Below are positions 19,106 through 28,065 of a DNA stretch of 64,000 bases, piece after piece. The stretch comes from Paraglaciecola sp. T6c. GTDB lineage: Bacteria; Pseudomonadota; Gammaproteobacteria; Enterobacterales; Alteromonadaceae. Position 1 is the first letter of the stretch. Every line of letters starts with the position of its first letter. The position numbers and the translations under genes were made by a program. The DNA lies in assembly GCF_000014225.1 (NCBI RefSeq), contig NC_008228.1, positions 1,240,001-1,304,000 on the forward strand, written 5' to 3'. The notes beneath the pieces were generated by a model. The model did no database searches. It was not told where the DNA came from and saw nothing but the letters and a program-made list of their open reading frames with translations.

Positions 19106-20416
19106 ATGTATTACCCTTTCTCATGGCTTAGAAGCCTAGGCCGTTTAGCGGCCTACTTTTTGGTGGTTATCTTACTTGGCTGGTATTTCTCAGAGCCAAG
19201 CTTAGCAGTCGCTATTGGTGCGTTACTGCTCTTGGCGAGCCATTACTGGAATATATATCGACTAAACCATTGGTTGTGGCAGAGTAAAAAAATTACGCCT
19301 CCCAGAGTCAATGGCGTGTGGGAGCATATATACGACGGTATCTACACACTGCAAAGGCGAAACCGCGCTAAACGCAAAGAACTAGGGTTATTAGTTAAAC
19401 GCTTCCGAGAAGGGTCCGAAGCGCTGCCTGATGCCGCCGTCGTGGTGGATGCAAACGCAGCGATTATTTGGTGTAACCGATTAGCTAGAATTGAGTTAGG
19501 GCTACGCTGGCCTGACGATGCAGGTCGTCGAATTTACAATTTGGTGCGCCATCCACAATTTGTCGAGTTTTATCACAACAAAGATTATGAAAAGCCGATA
19601 GAAGTGCCGTCTCCGGTAAACGATCAGCGTATTCTTGAATATCGCATTATGCCTTACGGCGATGAACATTTACTGCTTTTGATTAGGGACGTTACCAAGC
19701 TCACCCAAATAGAGAAAATGCGCAAAGATTTTGTCGCTAATGTGTCTCACGAGCTACGAACACCTTTAACGGTGATCAATGGTTATTTAGAGACTCTGCC
19801 AGGGGCGACTAATATCCCAGAGGCCTTTTTGGCAAAAGCGTTTGAAGAAATGCGCTCTCAGTCCACGCGCATGCAGTGCTTGATCGAGGAGCTATTAGTG
19901 CTATCTAGAATCGAAGCCAGTAGTGAGCGCTCTACGGAAAACATTGTCGATGTGCCGCAAATTCTCAATACGATCAAGATTGAAGCCGATACCCTCAATG
20001 GCGCAAAGCAGCATACGATCACAATGGACGTTGACCAAGGTCTGAAAGTCTACGGTGTCGAAACTGAATTACGCAGTGCGTTTTCCAATTTATTATTTAA
20101 TGCCATTCACTACACCCAAGAAGGCGGCAAAATTCACGTGCAATGGTCGTTAGTGGATGGCCAAGCAACGTATTTGGTCACTGACAACGGTTATGGGATT
20201 GAGGCCAAACACTTAGGTCGCCTAACTGAGCGATTCTATCGAGTCGATAAAGCGCGCTCGCGTAAAACAGGTGGCTCGGGGTTAGGTTTATCTATTGTTA
20301 AACATGTGCTCAATCATCATAACTCTCGCTTACGTATCAAAAGCAAAGTCGGAGAGGGCAGTGAGTTCTCATTTGCGTTTTCTCACGAGTTATCGGTGAA
20401 ACAGTCTACGTCTTAG
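19106..20416 (+). CDS. phoR: Phosphate regulon sensor histidine kinase PhoR
   Basis: PhoR phosphorylates PhoB under phosphate limitation. It has 436 residues, with two membrane segments within the first 50 residues and almost no periplasmic loop. A PAS domain spans about 100-200. The HisKA histidine H215 lies in VANVSHELRTPLTVI, and the ATPase boxes are LLFNAIHYTQEGG, VTDNGYGIE and GGSGLGLSIVKHV. It forms an operon with phoB. The pst transporter and phoU genes that normally signal to PhoR are not in this window. Confidence 0.96.
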   Translation: MYYPFSWLRSLGRLAAYFLVVILLGWYFSEPSLAVAIGALLLLASHYWNIYRLNHWLWQSKKITPPRVNGVWEHIYDGIYTLQRRNRAKRKELGLLVKRFREGSEALPDAAVVVDANAAIIWCNRLARIELGLRWPDDAGRRIYNLVRHPQFVEFYHNKDYEKPIEVPSPVNDQRILEYRIMPYGDEHLLLLIRDVTKLTQIEKMRKDFVANVSHELRTPLTVINGYLETLPGATNIPEAFLAKAFEEMRSQSTRMQCLIEELLVLSRIEASSERSTENIVDVPQILNTIKIEADTLNGAKQHTITMDVDQGLKVYGVETELRSAFSNLLFNAIHYTQEGGKIHVQWSLVDGQATYLVTDNGYGIEAKHLGRLTERFYRVDKARSRKTGGSGLGLSIVKHVLNHHNSRLRIKSKVGEGSEFSFAFSHELSVKQSTS

Positions 20417-20530
20417 ACACTGCGCTTTTTAGGCGAAAAGCGTATATTGCCCATGACTCTCTCTAGATGTTTGAAATTAAACATATTTTATAAATTTCCG
20501 CGTTATTCCTTTCGTCGCAGCACTTCGTTC

Positions 20531-20559
20531 GTGACACTTTTATTAAACTTTTCTGACAG
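20531..20559 (-). promoter_or_regulatory. Candidate triple Pho repeat, minus orientation
   Basis: Read on the minus strand: CTGTCAG-AAAA-GTTTAAT-AAAA-GTGTCAC, three heptamers in exact 11-bp phase. No -10 hexamer follows on that strand, so it may be an upstream binding site supporting the plus-strand box at 20567. Confidence 0.5.
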
Positions 20560-20566
20560 TTTTTAT

Positions 20567-20600
20567 ATGTAACAAAAATGTCACCGAGCTTCGGTAATCT
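20567..20600 (+). promoter_or_regulatory. Candidate Pho box and -10 upstream of the lipoprotein gene
   Basis: ATGTAAC-AAAA-ATGTCAC (20567-20584) matches the PhoB consensus well in its second half-site. TAATCT (20595-20600) follows after exactly 10 bp as a weak -10. It lies about 70 bp upstream of the lipoprotein ATG. Confidence 0.6.
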
Positions 20601-20652
20601 TCGTGCAAATTTTAAAACACATTAAAAAATCACTCGTTTATCGGAGAACACC

Positions 20653-22254
20653 ATGGAACTTAAGAATTTTTTCAACGCGTCTGCAGTAGCGACTGCTCTA
20701 ATACTTGCTGGTTGTGGCGGAGATATAAAAGTGACTCCGACAGTCATCGATAATAGCGTTGATAATAGCGTAACCAACCCGACTACAGGTGGTGGCGATA
20801 GCACAACTAACGTTTGTGCCTCTTACGAGAATGATAGCGGCGAGACTGTTCAAGGTACGTATGACGGCCAAGATTGTTCTTACTCAACCACGTTCGTTAG
20901 CGCAAGTAACCCTCTTACAACAAACGTGACGCTTGATGATTTGAGCAATGATGGTGTGCATTATTTCCTAGGCTCATTGGTGGTTGGTGAAGGTTGTAAT
21001 ACCGACGGCGGAACGTGCACTATCGAAACTGACGGCCCCACCCTGACTGTAGAAGCAGGTGCAACAGTTGCTTTTAACCAGTCTACTTCTTTCTTATTAG
21101 TGAATCGTGGTGCGAATATTGAAGCTGAAGGAACCCTAGCTGACCCAATCACATTTACTTCAGTGAATGCGTTTACACGTCTTGATTCAGTCGGTAATGG
21201 TGCTCAGTACGGTGATTGGGGCGGCATGATGATCGACGGTTTCGGTATTACTGACCAATGTACCGATGCTCAGCGTGGTGCAAATACCTGTAGCGCAGAG
21301 AGCGAAGGCGTAACCAGTTATTACGGTGGTAGCGACAACGCTGACGATAGCGGTACGCTTAAATTCGTTAAAATTCATTATGCAGGCGGTTTACCAGCAG
21401 GCCAAGAAGCCGGAAACGATTTGAACTCGCTCAGCTTGTTTGCTGTTGGTTCAGGGACTGAAATTGACTATATCGATATATACCAAGGCTTCGATGACGG
21501 TATTGAATTATTCGGCGGTGCCGTTGACCTTAAGCACATCGTTATTACCGATACTCAAGATGACAGCTTAGACATTGATGCAGGTTGGCAGGGGCGTGCG
21601 CAGTACGTTCTTATCAAGCAAGGTACAGTGGTTAATGCAAATGGCGTGACCGTGAACATGGGTAACGGCGGTTTCGAGTCTGATGGGGTTAAAGGAACGT
21701 CTTCAGCTGAAGCGCCTGCGTCAGCGCCTGTGATTGCTAATGTAACCGTATTGACCACTGATGGCTTGTCTATTCGTGATGACGATGAGTCAATCGCCAT
21801 GAAGTTAGACGATATGATTTCAGCTACTTGGTACAACACATTATTGGTTAAGCCAGTTGCTACGCAAACCTGGTGTATTAATTACAGTGGTGACGCCGCT
21901 GAAGTTATTGTTAACGGCTCAGCGTCTATCCATAACTCAGTAGCAGCCTGTGCTCAATTAGCTAATGCTGGCAACGAAACCGTTACCTTTGGTAGTGATT
22001 CAACTACGGTTCAAGAATGGTTCGAAGCGAATGACAGTGAAGTCGTTGGTGGCAATGCTGACGTACTTGCTGCAAATGGCTTTGCAACGTTAACGACTGG
22101 CACAGATATTACTATTTCAGCATTTGATGCCTCTACACTAGATGCATTTTTTGAGTCAACTGACTACATAGGTGCGGTATCTGACACTGACACTTCTTCT
22201 GATTGGTACAACTGGGCAAACGATGCGTTTACCAACGCAGCTGCTGACGAGTAA
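20653..22254 (+). CDS. Large secreted lipoprotein next to a TonB-dependent receptor, candidate Pho-regulated
   Basis: This 533-residue lipoprotein has a lipobox (LILAGCGGD, Cys about residue 22), then a Thr/Asn/Ser-rich linker. The body is repetitive and Asp/Gly rich and looks like a beta-helix (for example LTVEAGATVAF, FDDGIELFGGAVDL, DTQDDSLDIDAGW). It contains several cysteines. Similar lipoproteins occur beside TonB-dependent receptors in marine bacteria, but I know of no proven function. The Pho box upstream, phoBR just before and the receptor just after suggest a surface role in capturing a phosphorus source. A hairpin separates it from the receptor gene. Confidence 0.7.
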   Translation: MELKNFFNASAVATALILAGCGGDIKVTPTVIDNSVDNSVTNPTTGGGDSTTNVCASYENDSGETVQGTYDGQDCSYSTTFVSASNPLTTNVTLDDLSNDGVHYFLGSLVVGEGCNTDGGTCTIETDGPTLTVEAGATVAFNQSTSFLLVNRGANIEAEGTLADPITFTSVNAFTRLDSVGNGAQYGDWGGMMIDGFGITDQCTDAQRGANTCSAESEGVTSYYGGSDNADDSGTLKFVKIHYAGGLPAGQEAGNDLNSLSLFAVGSGTEIDYIDIYQGFDDGIELFGGAVDLKHIVITDTQDDSLDIDAGWQGRAQYVLIKQGTVVNANGVTVNMGNGGFESDGVKGTSSAEAPASAPVIANVTVLTTDGLSIRDDDESIAMKLDDMISATWYNTLLVKPVATQTWCINYSGDAAEVIVNGSASIHNSVAACAQLANAGNETVTFGSDSTTVQEWFEANDSEVVGGNADVLAANGFATLTTGTDITISAFDASTLDAFFESTDYIGAVSDTDTSSDWYNWANDAFTNAAADE

Positions 22255-22270
22255 CCAATTTGCATAAGAT

Positions 22271-22298
22271 AAATAGGCGCCTAGGAGCGCCTATTTTT
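22271..22298 (+). terminator. Terminator or attenuator between lipoprotein and receptor genes
   Basis: Perfect 10-bp stem AAATAGGCGC/GCGCCTATTT with a 6-nt loop, closed by a T run. The receptor ATG is only 24 bp further on, so partial termination would give more lipoprotein than receptor mRNA. Confidence 0.7.
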
Positions 22299-22321
22299 CG
22301 ATTTATAGCTAGGAGTTTAAG

Positions 22322-24988
22322 GTGAGCAATCAATACAAACTTAAAAAAGTCGCCTACTCGGTAGGACTCGGGCTTTTGGTGAGTGCAGTAAGCGCAGTCG
22401 CGCAAGAAAGCCAGGTAATGGAAGAAGTTGTAGCAACGGGTTCTCGACTACAGGGAACCGCTGCTGCCGTTATCGAAGAGCGTAAAAATCAAGCCTTCGT
22501 TGCGGATATATTAGGCTCTGAGCAAATTTCACGTACTGGCGACAGTGATGCTGCGTCGGCACTGCGCCGGGTAACAGGCCTCACGCTGGTCGATGGCAAA
22601 TTTATCTATGTGCGTGGTCTTGGTCAGCGATATTCAAGTGCACGTTTAAACGGTGCCAGCATTCCCAGCCCTGATTTAACCCGAAACGTCATACCGCTAG
22701 ATATCTTTCCTGCCAACGTGATTGAAAGTCTATCTGTACAAAAAGCTTATTCGCCCAATATGCCAGCAGCATTCGGTGGCGGTAACGTTGATATTCGAAC
22801 AAAAGCCATCCCGACAGAATTTGTATCGGGCATTCAAGTCGGTATTGAGGCCAACAGTAATAACTCCGATGGGTATACCTATGATCGGAACGAGCAGGGG
22901 ATCCCGCAAACACTCACAGATGCCATCCCTTATTATCGTGGTGACTTTAGCCTAGCGAATATTATCAACAAAGATAATTTGGTCACAGGTGACACATCTG
23001 CAGCGGATCAAGCTCGAGTGTTAAATAGAACGTTGGCGAAATCACTGCCTCGCGACTTAGCACTGATAGATGAGTCGTTAGACCCTAACTATTCTGCTCA
23101 AGCGTTCATTGGCAATAGTTTTGATGAAGATTTTTTCGATGGAAAAATTGGATTCCTAGCGTCGGTTGCATACGACAACAAATGGACATATTCCGACCGC
23201 ACCAGTGCGGTGACAAGTGCAACCCCTATCGATAATTGTTCTAGCCAGTTGGTGACAGCAGAAGACGTACAAAACTCCTGTTTTGATACCGTTGCGTCAT
23301 CAGAAATGACGACTGAAGAAGAGCGTTTGAACGGCTTAGTCAGCGTGGGTTACAAATTAGACACCCATAGCCTGACCTACACCAAGATTTACATCGAAGA
23401 TAATGAAGATGAATCGCAAATCTCTATTTCACAGAATCCGAGTCAAAACATTACTATCGCCGCTGATAATGAAGCAGACCGCACTCATAGTTTTAATTTC
23501 GAAGAGCGCACGTTAGATGTTGACCAATTTCGCGGTCAGCATACGTTCTTAGATTACATGGGCGTTGGCGTTGATTGGCAGTACACCGAATCAAGCGCTG
23601 AAACAAACAACCCATTGAATGTGGCCTATGAATTCACTGACACCTACGACAACGGCGCTTACACTGGCTCGTTCATTGATGGTGCCCAAGGTCGAGCTAA
23701 CTATCAGTTCGTTGACATGGAAGACAACATGAAATCTTGGGGAGGAAACGTCACGCTTCCTCTTACCTTCAAGAATTTCGAAGTGGAGTTGAAAGGCGGT
23801 TGGGACTTCGTAGACAGAGCGCGTTTGTATACCACATCTAGCTTTTTCCTCGATAACACCAATTCATCAATCGTTGTGAATGACAATGAGTCAGATATCT
23901 TGTCGTTAAGCAGCTATTTGACCGACGAATTCATCGACACCAATATGTTGATTAACTTCAATGAGCCTATCGCACCAGAAGCGGATGACTATTTAGCGGC
24001 GCAAAAAATTGATGCCGGTTATGCGGCTTTCGATGTGTTCTATAAAGGTATTTGGCGCATAAGTGGTGGTTTGCGCTATGAATCATTCAAACAAGTGTCT
24101 TTATCGTCTTCGAGCTTAATTTTTACCAAAGAAGATTCTGATAACTACTACAGCGAAGAGGATATTCTTAACGGTACCGTTAACGATGATGATTTTTATC
24201 CAGCCTTGAGTTTGACCTACGTGGGTGGCGAAGATTACCAGCTGCGCTTCGGATACGGAGAAACGGTAGTACGCCCTGATTTAAGAGAGGTTGTTCCAGT
24301 AGGTTACAACGACCCGTTAACGGATATCCGTACTACGGGCAGCACCACGTTGAGCTCAACCACGCTGAAAAACTTCGATTTGCGTTACGAGTTGTACTTT
24401 GATGACGGCGATAACTTAGCTATTTCAGGTTTCTACAAAGACATTGCTAACCCAATTGAAACCGTGTTGAACGTAGGTGATTCAAGTTACACCGCTAGTT
24501 TTACGAACGGTGAGACCGCGGAAGTATACGGTGTCGAAGCTGAATGGTTATATGATTTGAGTTTTGTATCAGATGGCTTTTTTACCTCTGGTAATATTAC
24601 CTTGAGTGATTCAGAAGTGCAGATTGATGCTGCTTCAGCAGGTAACTTAACCAATACAGAAAAACGTATGACAGGTCATTCTCAATATGTTGTGAACATG
24701 CAACTTAGCTATGACTCTGCGAACGGCAACCACAGTGGCTCTTTGGTGTATAACGCCTTTGGTGAGCGTATTCTCGCATCGGGTATTAATGGTCGTGACG
24801 ACTCATTTGAGCAACCCTTTCACTCGTTAGATGCGACGTATTCTTACTACCCAGATTTTAACACTACCGTTAAATTAACGGTTAAAAATCTGTTGGGTGA
24901 AGACCAAGAAGTGACACAAAGTGGCCTTTCAGTTAGAACTCGCTCTATCGGCACAACGGTTAAGTTGAGCTATAAGTACGATTTCTAA
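22322..24988 (+). CDS. TonB-dependent outer-membrane receptor, candidate Pho-regulated
   Basis: This 888-residue outer-membrane transporter is driven by TonB. A signal peptide ends near AVAQES, a short TonB-box-like segment EEVVATGSR follows, and then the plug (ALRRVTGLTLVDGKFIYVRG, FGGGNVDIRTKAIP). The rest is a beta-barrel ending in the aromatic residue F (LSYKYDF), as required for barrel assembly. It follows the lipoprotein gene by 67 bp and is probably its partner, with phoBR upstream. The substrate is not visible in the sequence; the context favours a phosphorus compound. A strong terminator follows. Confidence 0.92.
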   Translation: MSNQYKLKKVAYSVGLGLLVSAVSAVAQESQVMEEVVATGSRLQGTAAAVIEERKNQAFVADILGSEQISRTGDSDAASALRRVTGLTLVDGKFIYVRGLGQRYSSARLNGASIPSPDLTRNVIPLDIFPANVIESLSVQKAYSPNMPAAFGGGNVDIRTKAIPTEFVSGIQVGIEANSNNSDGYTYDRNEQGIPQTLTDAIPYYRGDFSLANIINKDNLVTGDTSAADQARVLNRTLAKSLPRDLALIDESLDPNYSAQAFIGNSFDEDFFDGKIGFLASVAYDNKWTYSDRTSAVTSATPIDNCSSQLVTAEDVQNSCFDTVASSEMTTEEERLNGLVSVGYKLDTHSLTYTKIYIEDNEDESQISISQNPSQNITIAADNEADRTHSFNFEERTLDVDQFRGQHTFLDYMGVGVDWQYTESSAETNNPLNVAYEFTDTYDNGAYTGSFIDGAQGRANYQFVDMEDNMKSWGGNVTLPLTFKNFEVELKGGWDFVDRARLYTTSSFFLDNTNSSIVVNDNESDILSLSSYLTDEFIDTNMLINFNEPIAPEADDYLAAQKIDAGYAAFDVFYKGIWRISGGLRYESFKQVSLSSSSLIFTKEDSDNYYSEEDILNGTVNDDDFYPALSLTYVGGEDYQLRFGYGETVVRPDLREVVPVGYNDPLTDIRTTGSTTLSSTTLKNFDLRYELYFDDGDNLAISGFYKDIANPIETVLNVGDSSYTASFTNGETAEVYGVEAEWLYDLSFVSDGFFTSGNITLSDSEVQIDAASAGNLTNTEKRMTGHSQYVVNMQLSYDSANGNHSGSLVYNAFGERILASGINGRDDSFEQPFHSLDATYSYYPDFNTTVKLTVKNLLGEDQEVTQSGLSVRTRSIGTTVKLSYKYDF

Positions 24989-25003
24989 TCATATTTGGTT
25001 TTC

Positions 25004-25032
25004 AAAATAGCCGCATTAGCGGCTATTTTTTT
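25004..25032 (+). terminator. Bidirectional terminator after the receptor gene
   Basis: AAATAGCCGC-ATTA-GCGGCTATTT followed by a T run. It lies between the receptor (plus) and the lipase-like gene (minus). Confidence 0.85.
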
Positions 25033-25042
25033 GCCTGTGACT

Positions 25043-25750
25043 TCACTGAATTAGCTCGTATTGTTTTACGGCGGTGTCGGTTTGCAAACCAAAATGTCCT
25101 AATGCGTAATTGAACGTAGCGTCTTCATTCACGATACGACTACTATGCACACCGCCGACAGTGCAGCCACCGGTTGAGCATACAATTTGGTCAATATAGC
25201 TCTTAATCGAATATACTTTTGAAGCTAGCGGCACATTATAAATGCTGTCTAAAAATGGGCTGCCTACGGATAATCCCGCTGAGCCACAAGTAGAGCTCCA
25301 CACATTAAACGGGTAATAACCGCAGCTTTTAAGGCCTAAAAATGCCCCGGCAATCCCCACAAAGGTATCTACCCGGTTGGCAATGGCAAGTTTATCAATT
25401 TGCTGAGCGGCTAATGTTGCTCCCATCGAATGACCGATCACATCAATCTTGCCTGTACAGGATGAGGCTAGAGCACTTTGTATTGCTTGGCGCACGGGCG
25501 TTTCTTCACTGCCGCTATGGTTGTTGCAGGCGGCGCAGTTCTTCGAACCCCAATCCGGTTTATAGATTTCGCTACTACTGTAGCCATTAGCTAGCAGATG
25601 ATCATAGGTGTTATCCCAACTGGCAGGTGTGGCCGTATTGCCATGGACTAATACCACTGCGTCTTTACAGGCAAATGCATTGAACGGCAGAGCCAAGCAC
25701 ATTAACAGCGCCAATATTCGTATTCTGTAACATTCTTTTATTATATTCAT
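25043..25750 (-). CDS. Secreted lipase-like alpha/beta hydrolase
   Basis: This 235-residue exported hydrolase has a signal peptide (LLMCLALPFNAFA), then AVVLVHGNTATPASW, the oxyanion-loop HG motif of bacterial lipases. The nucleophile serine lies in DVIGHSMGATLA, and a histidine near the C terminus (ALGHFGLQ) could complete the triad. Several cysteine pairs suggest disulphides, as expected outside the cytoplasm. It resembles class 2 lipases of the Bacillus LipA type. The natural ester is unknown. It is divergent from the iron permease gene. Confidence 0.85.
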   Translation of the reverse strand: MNIIKECYRIRILALLMCLALPFNAFACKDAVVLVHGNTATPASWDNTYDHLLANGYSSSEIYKPDWGSKNCAACNNHSGSEETPVRQAIQSALASSCTGKIDVIGHSMGATLAAQQIDKLAIANRVDTFVGIAGAFLGLKSCGYYPFNVWSSTCGSAGLSVGSPFLDSIYNVPLASKVYSIKSYIDQIVCSTGGCTVGGVHSSRIVNEDATFNYALGHFGLQTDTAVKQYELIQ

Positions 25751-25882
25751 GATGTCCTCTTTAGTTGTTGTTTTCTAAGTGACAGCAATGAATATAGGGC
25801 GCGCGCACTGAAACAGACATAGTACTTTAGCACTGCGGCAATAAGCTGAAAGCGTTGCTTCGATGGCCGGTTAAAAGTAAAA

Positions 25883-25897
25883 TAATAATTATTCTCA
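25883..25897. promoter_or_regulatory. Candidate Fur box upstream of the FTR1 gene
   Basis: On the minus strand the 7-1-7 motif reads TGAGAAT-A-ATTATTA against the consensus TGATAAT-N-ATTATCA, a 6/7 and 6/7 match. It fits the iron-permease function of the gene downstream and suggests repression when iron is plentiful. Confidence 0.6.
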
Positions 25898-26019
25898 TTT
25901 GTTTTGGGTATGCCGTATAGATGTCGCTATACGCATTCACACACTTAAACGTTAAGGTTTTAGTTTTGTACTCTTCTGCTATTTGTTTTAAACGCTTTTT
26001 GGTTTCATTCGTTCATCTT

Positions 26020-27972
26020 ATGCAAAGTCGTCGTCAACTCTTTGCTGAGCTGGCGTTCAGTTTCTGCATCATGCTGAGCCTTACTCAATCGGCGCCGAGT
26101 TTAGCTCAATCAGCTTCTCAACTAGATGCGGTTAAAGAGAGTCGTCAGATTTTACAAATGGCGGAATACATAGGTGTTGATTACTCAGAAGCCGTGGTCG
26201 ATGGTGAAGTATCAAGCGAAGACGAATTTGCTGAAATGCAACAATTCGCCAAGCTAATTTTGCAAAAGGCGGAGGCATTACAAACTGCCGCGCTAAGTGA
26301 CTTTGATTTACAGAAAACGTCGGTCATCGCCAATGCCCAAGCACTGCAGCAGGCTATTTTAGCTAAGTCAGCAATGGGGAAAATTCAAAGCCTGACATTA
26401 CAAATTCGCCAAGAGTTATTAGCCATGTCGCCCGCGCTAAAATTGCCAGCGCAACTGTTGCCTCAAGCAGAAATAGATAAACTCTTTGTTGATAACTGCT
26501 CTGCATGCCATGGCCCAGCCGGTCAAGGCGACGGTCCACTAGCGAAGTCGTTTAGCCCTCAGCCAACAGACTTTACTGAAAAAGAGCGCGCACAAAATCG
26601 TTCTTTGTTGGGGCTTTACGACGCTATCAGCGCAGGGCTGGACGATACCGCAATGCGCGCGTTTACCGAGCTCAACGATCAGCAGCGTTGGTCTTTAGCG
26701 TTTTATGCTGGCAGTTTGGCCTTTAAAGGTGCGGCGGGAAATGATTTAGATGTTAAACCGACGCTGCCCCTGCAACGCTGGATAAACAATAATCCAGTAC
26801 AAATTGCAGCGCAAAATGATGCGATTAGCCAGGTGCAAGTTGAGCAGTGGCGCGCCTCGCCAGAGATATTTTTTGGACAAGCCAATACGCCTATCGCCAC
26901 AGCAAAAAACAACCTGATCGCCGCTGTCGATGCTTACAACGAAGGCAATTTTGCGCAAGCACAAACACTCGCCGTCAGTGCCTATTTAGATGGTTTTGAA
27001 CTGATCGAAAATAACCTCGACGCCAGAGATAGTGGTTTACGAAAATCGGTAGAAAAGCAGTTGTTGAATTTCCGTAATGTGCTGAGCTCACCCAATAATG
27101 AGCAACAGGTAAGCGCTGAATCACAACAAATATTGCAGCAGCTTGAACAAGTCGATAACACACTGAACTCAGCGACGTTATCGAACAACGCCATGTTTTC
27201 GGCTTCGTTGATCATTTTGTTGCGTGAAGGGTTAGAAGCACTGCTTATCGTGTTAGCGCTCATCACCGTACTGATAAAAACCCAGCGCCAAGACGCCATC
27301 CGCTACGTACATTTTGGCTGGGCATCAGCACTTATTGCTGGTGGCGTCACTTGGTGGGCGGCTGAAAACCTGATCACGATCAGTGGCGCATCAAGAGAAC
27401 TCATGGAAGGCGGCGCGGCCTTATTAGCCGCCGGCATTTTGTTTTACGTCGGTTATTGGATGCATAGCAAAACCCAAGCATCAGTGTGGCAGAAATACAT
27501 CAATGACAACGTCGAACGTCATTTAAGCACCGGCACCTTATGGGGCTTAACTGGGTTGGCGTTTATTTCAGTTTATCGAGAGGTCTTCGAAACAATTTTG
27601 TTTTATCAGTCACTGTTAACTCAATCGGTAGGGGATGGCAGCCAAGTAAGCTTTGTGTGGTACGGACTCGTCGCTGCGGTTGCCATACTCGCACTGATCA
27701 CCTGGCTGATGCTTAAGTACACCGTCAAGTTACCTATCGCCCGCTTTTTCTCTATGAGCGCTTACTTTATGTTGATATTGGCCTTTATTTTGGCGGGCAA
27801 GGGGATTTCTGCACTGCAAGAAGCTGCGATCATTGGCATCAATGCATTTCCACTAGATGTTTCGATAAGCTGGTTGGGTATTTCTGCCACATGGCAGGGG
27901 GTACTAGTGCAAGGTGTCATACTTGCGTTGTTCATCGTCATGATGACGCGCAAAGATACAGCGTCAGCATAA
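26020..27972 (+). CDS. Cytochrome c / FTR1 iron permease fusion
   Basis: This fused iron-uptake protein has about 650 residues. An exported N-terminal half carries a class I cytochrome c domain with haem motif C160-S-A-C-H164 and a later Met ligand (TAMRAF). The C-terminal half has about seven membrane segments with two REXXE iron-binding motifs, R402-EGLE and R520-EVFE, typical of FTR1/EfeU permeases. The frame opens at ATG 25921. I prefer ATG 26020 because it gives a clean signal peptide (FCIMLSLTQSAPSLAQS) and leaves room for the promoter; neither start has a good ribosome site. A Fur-like box lies upstream. Confidence 0.88.
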   Translation: MQSRRQLFAELAFSFCIMLSLTQSAPSLAQSASQLDAVKESRQILQMAEYIGVDYSEAVVDGEVSSEDEFAEMQQFAKLILQKAEALQTAALSDFDLQKTSVIANAQALQQAILAKSAMGKIQSLTLQIRQELLAMSPALKLPAQLLPQAEIDKLFVDNCSACHGPAGQGDGPLAKSFSPQPTDFTEKERAQNRSLLGLYDAISAGLDDTAMRAFTELNDQQRWSLAFYAGSLAFKGAAGNDLDVKPTLPLQRWINNNPVQIAAQNDAISQVQVEQWRASPEIFFGQANTPIATAKNNLIAAVDAYNEGNFAQAQTLAVSAYLDGFELIENNLDARDSGLRKSVEKQLLNFRNVLSSPNNEQQVSAESQQILQQLEQVDNTLNSATLSNNAMFSASLIILLREGLEALLIVLALITVLIKTQRQDAIRYVHFGWASALIAGGVTWWAAENLITISGASRELMEGGAALLAAGILFYVGYWMHSKTQASVWQKYINDNVERHLSTGTLWGLTGLAFISVYREVFETILFYQSLLTQSVGDGSQVSFVWYGLVAAVAILALITWLMLKYTVKLPIARFFSMSAYFMLILAFILAGKGISALQEAAIIGINAFPLDVSISWLGISATWQGVLVQGVILALFIVMMTRKDTASA

Positions 27973-27991
27973 GGGCCAATATCGAGCGCAT

Positions 27992-28021
27992 AAAAAAGGC
28001 AGATGATTATCTGCCTTTTTT
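27992..28021 (+). terminator. Bidirectional terminator after FTR1 gene
   Basis: AAAAAAGGCAGAT-GATT-ATCTGCCTTTTTT, a perfect stem with T runs on both strands between converging genes. Confidence 0.88.
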
Positions 28022-28065
28022 GTGAACGGGCCTAAGTATTTAGACCACCGTTTATTGTCGCTTGC

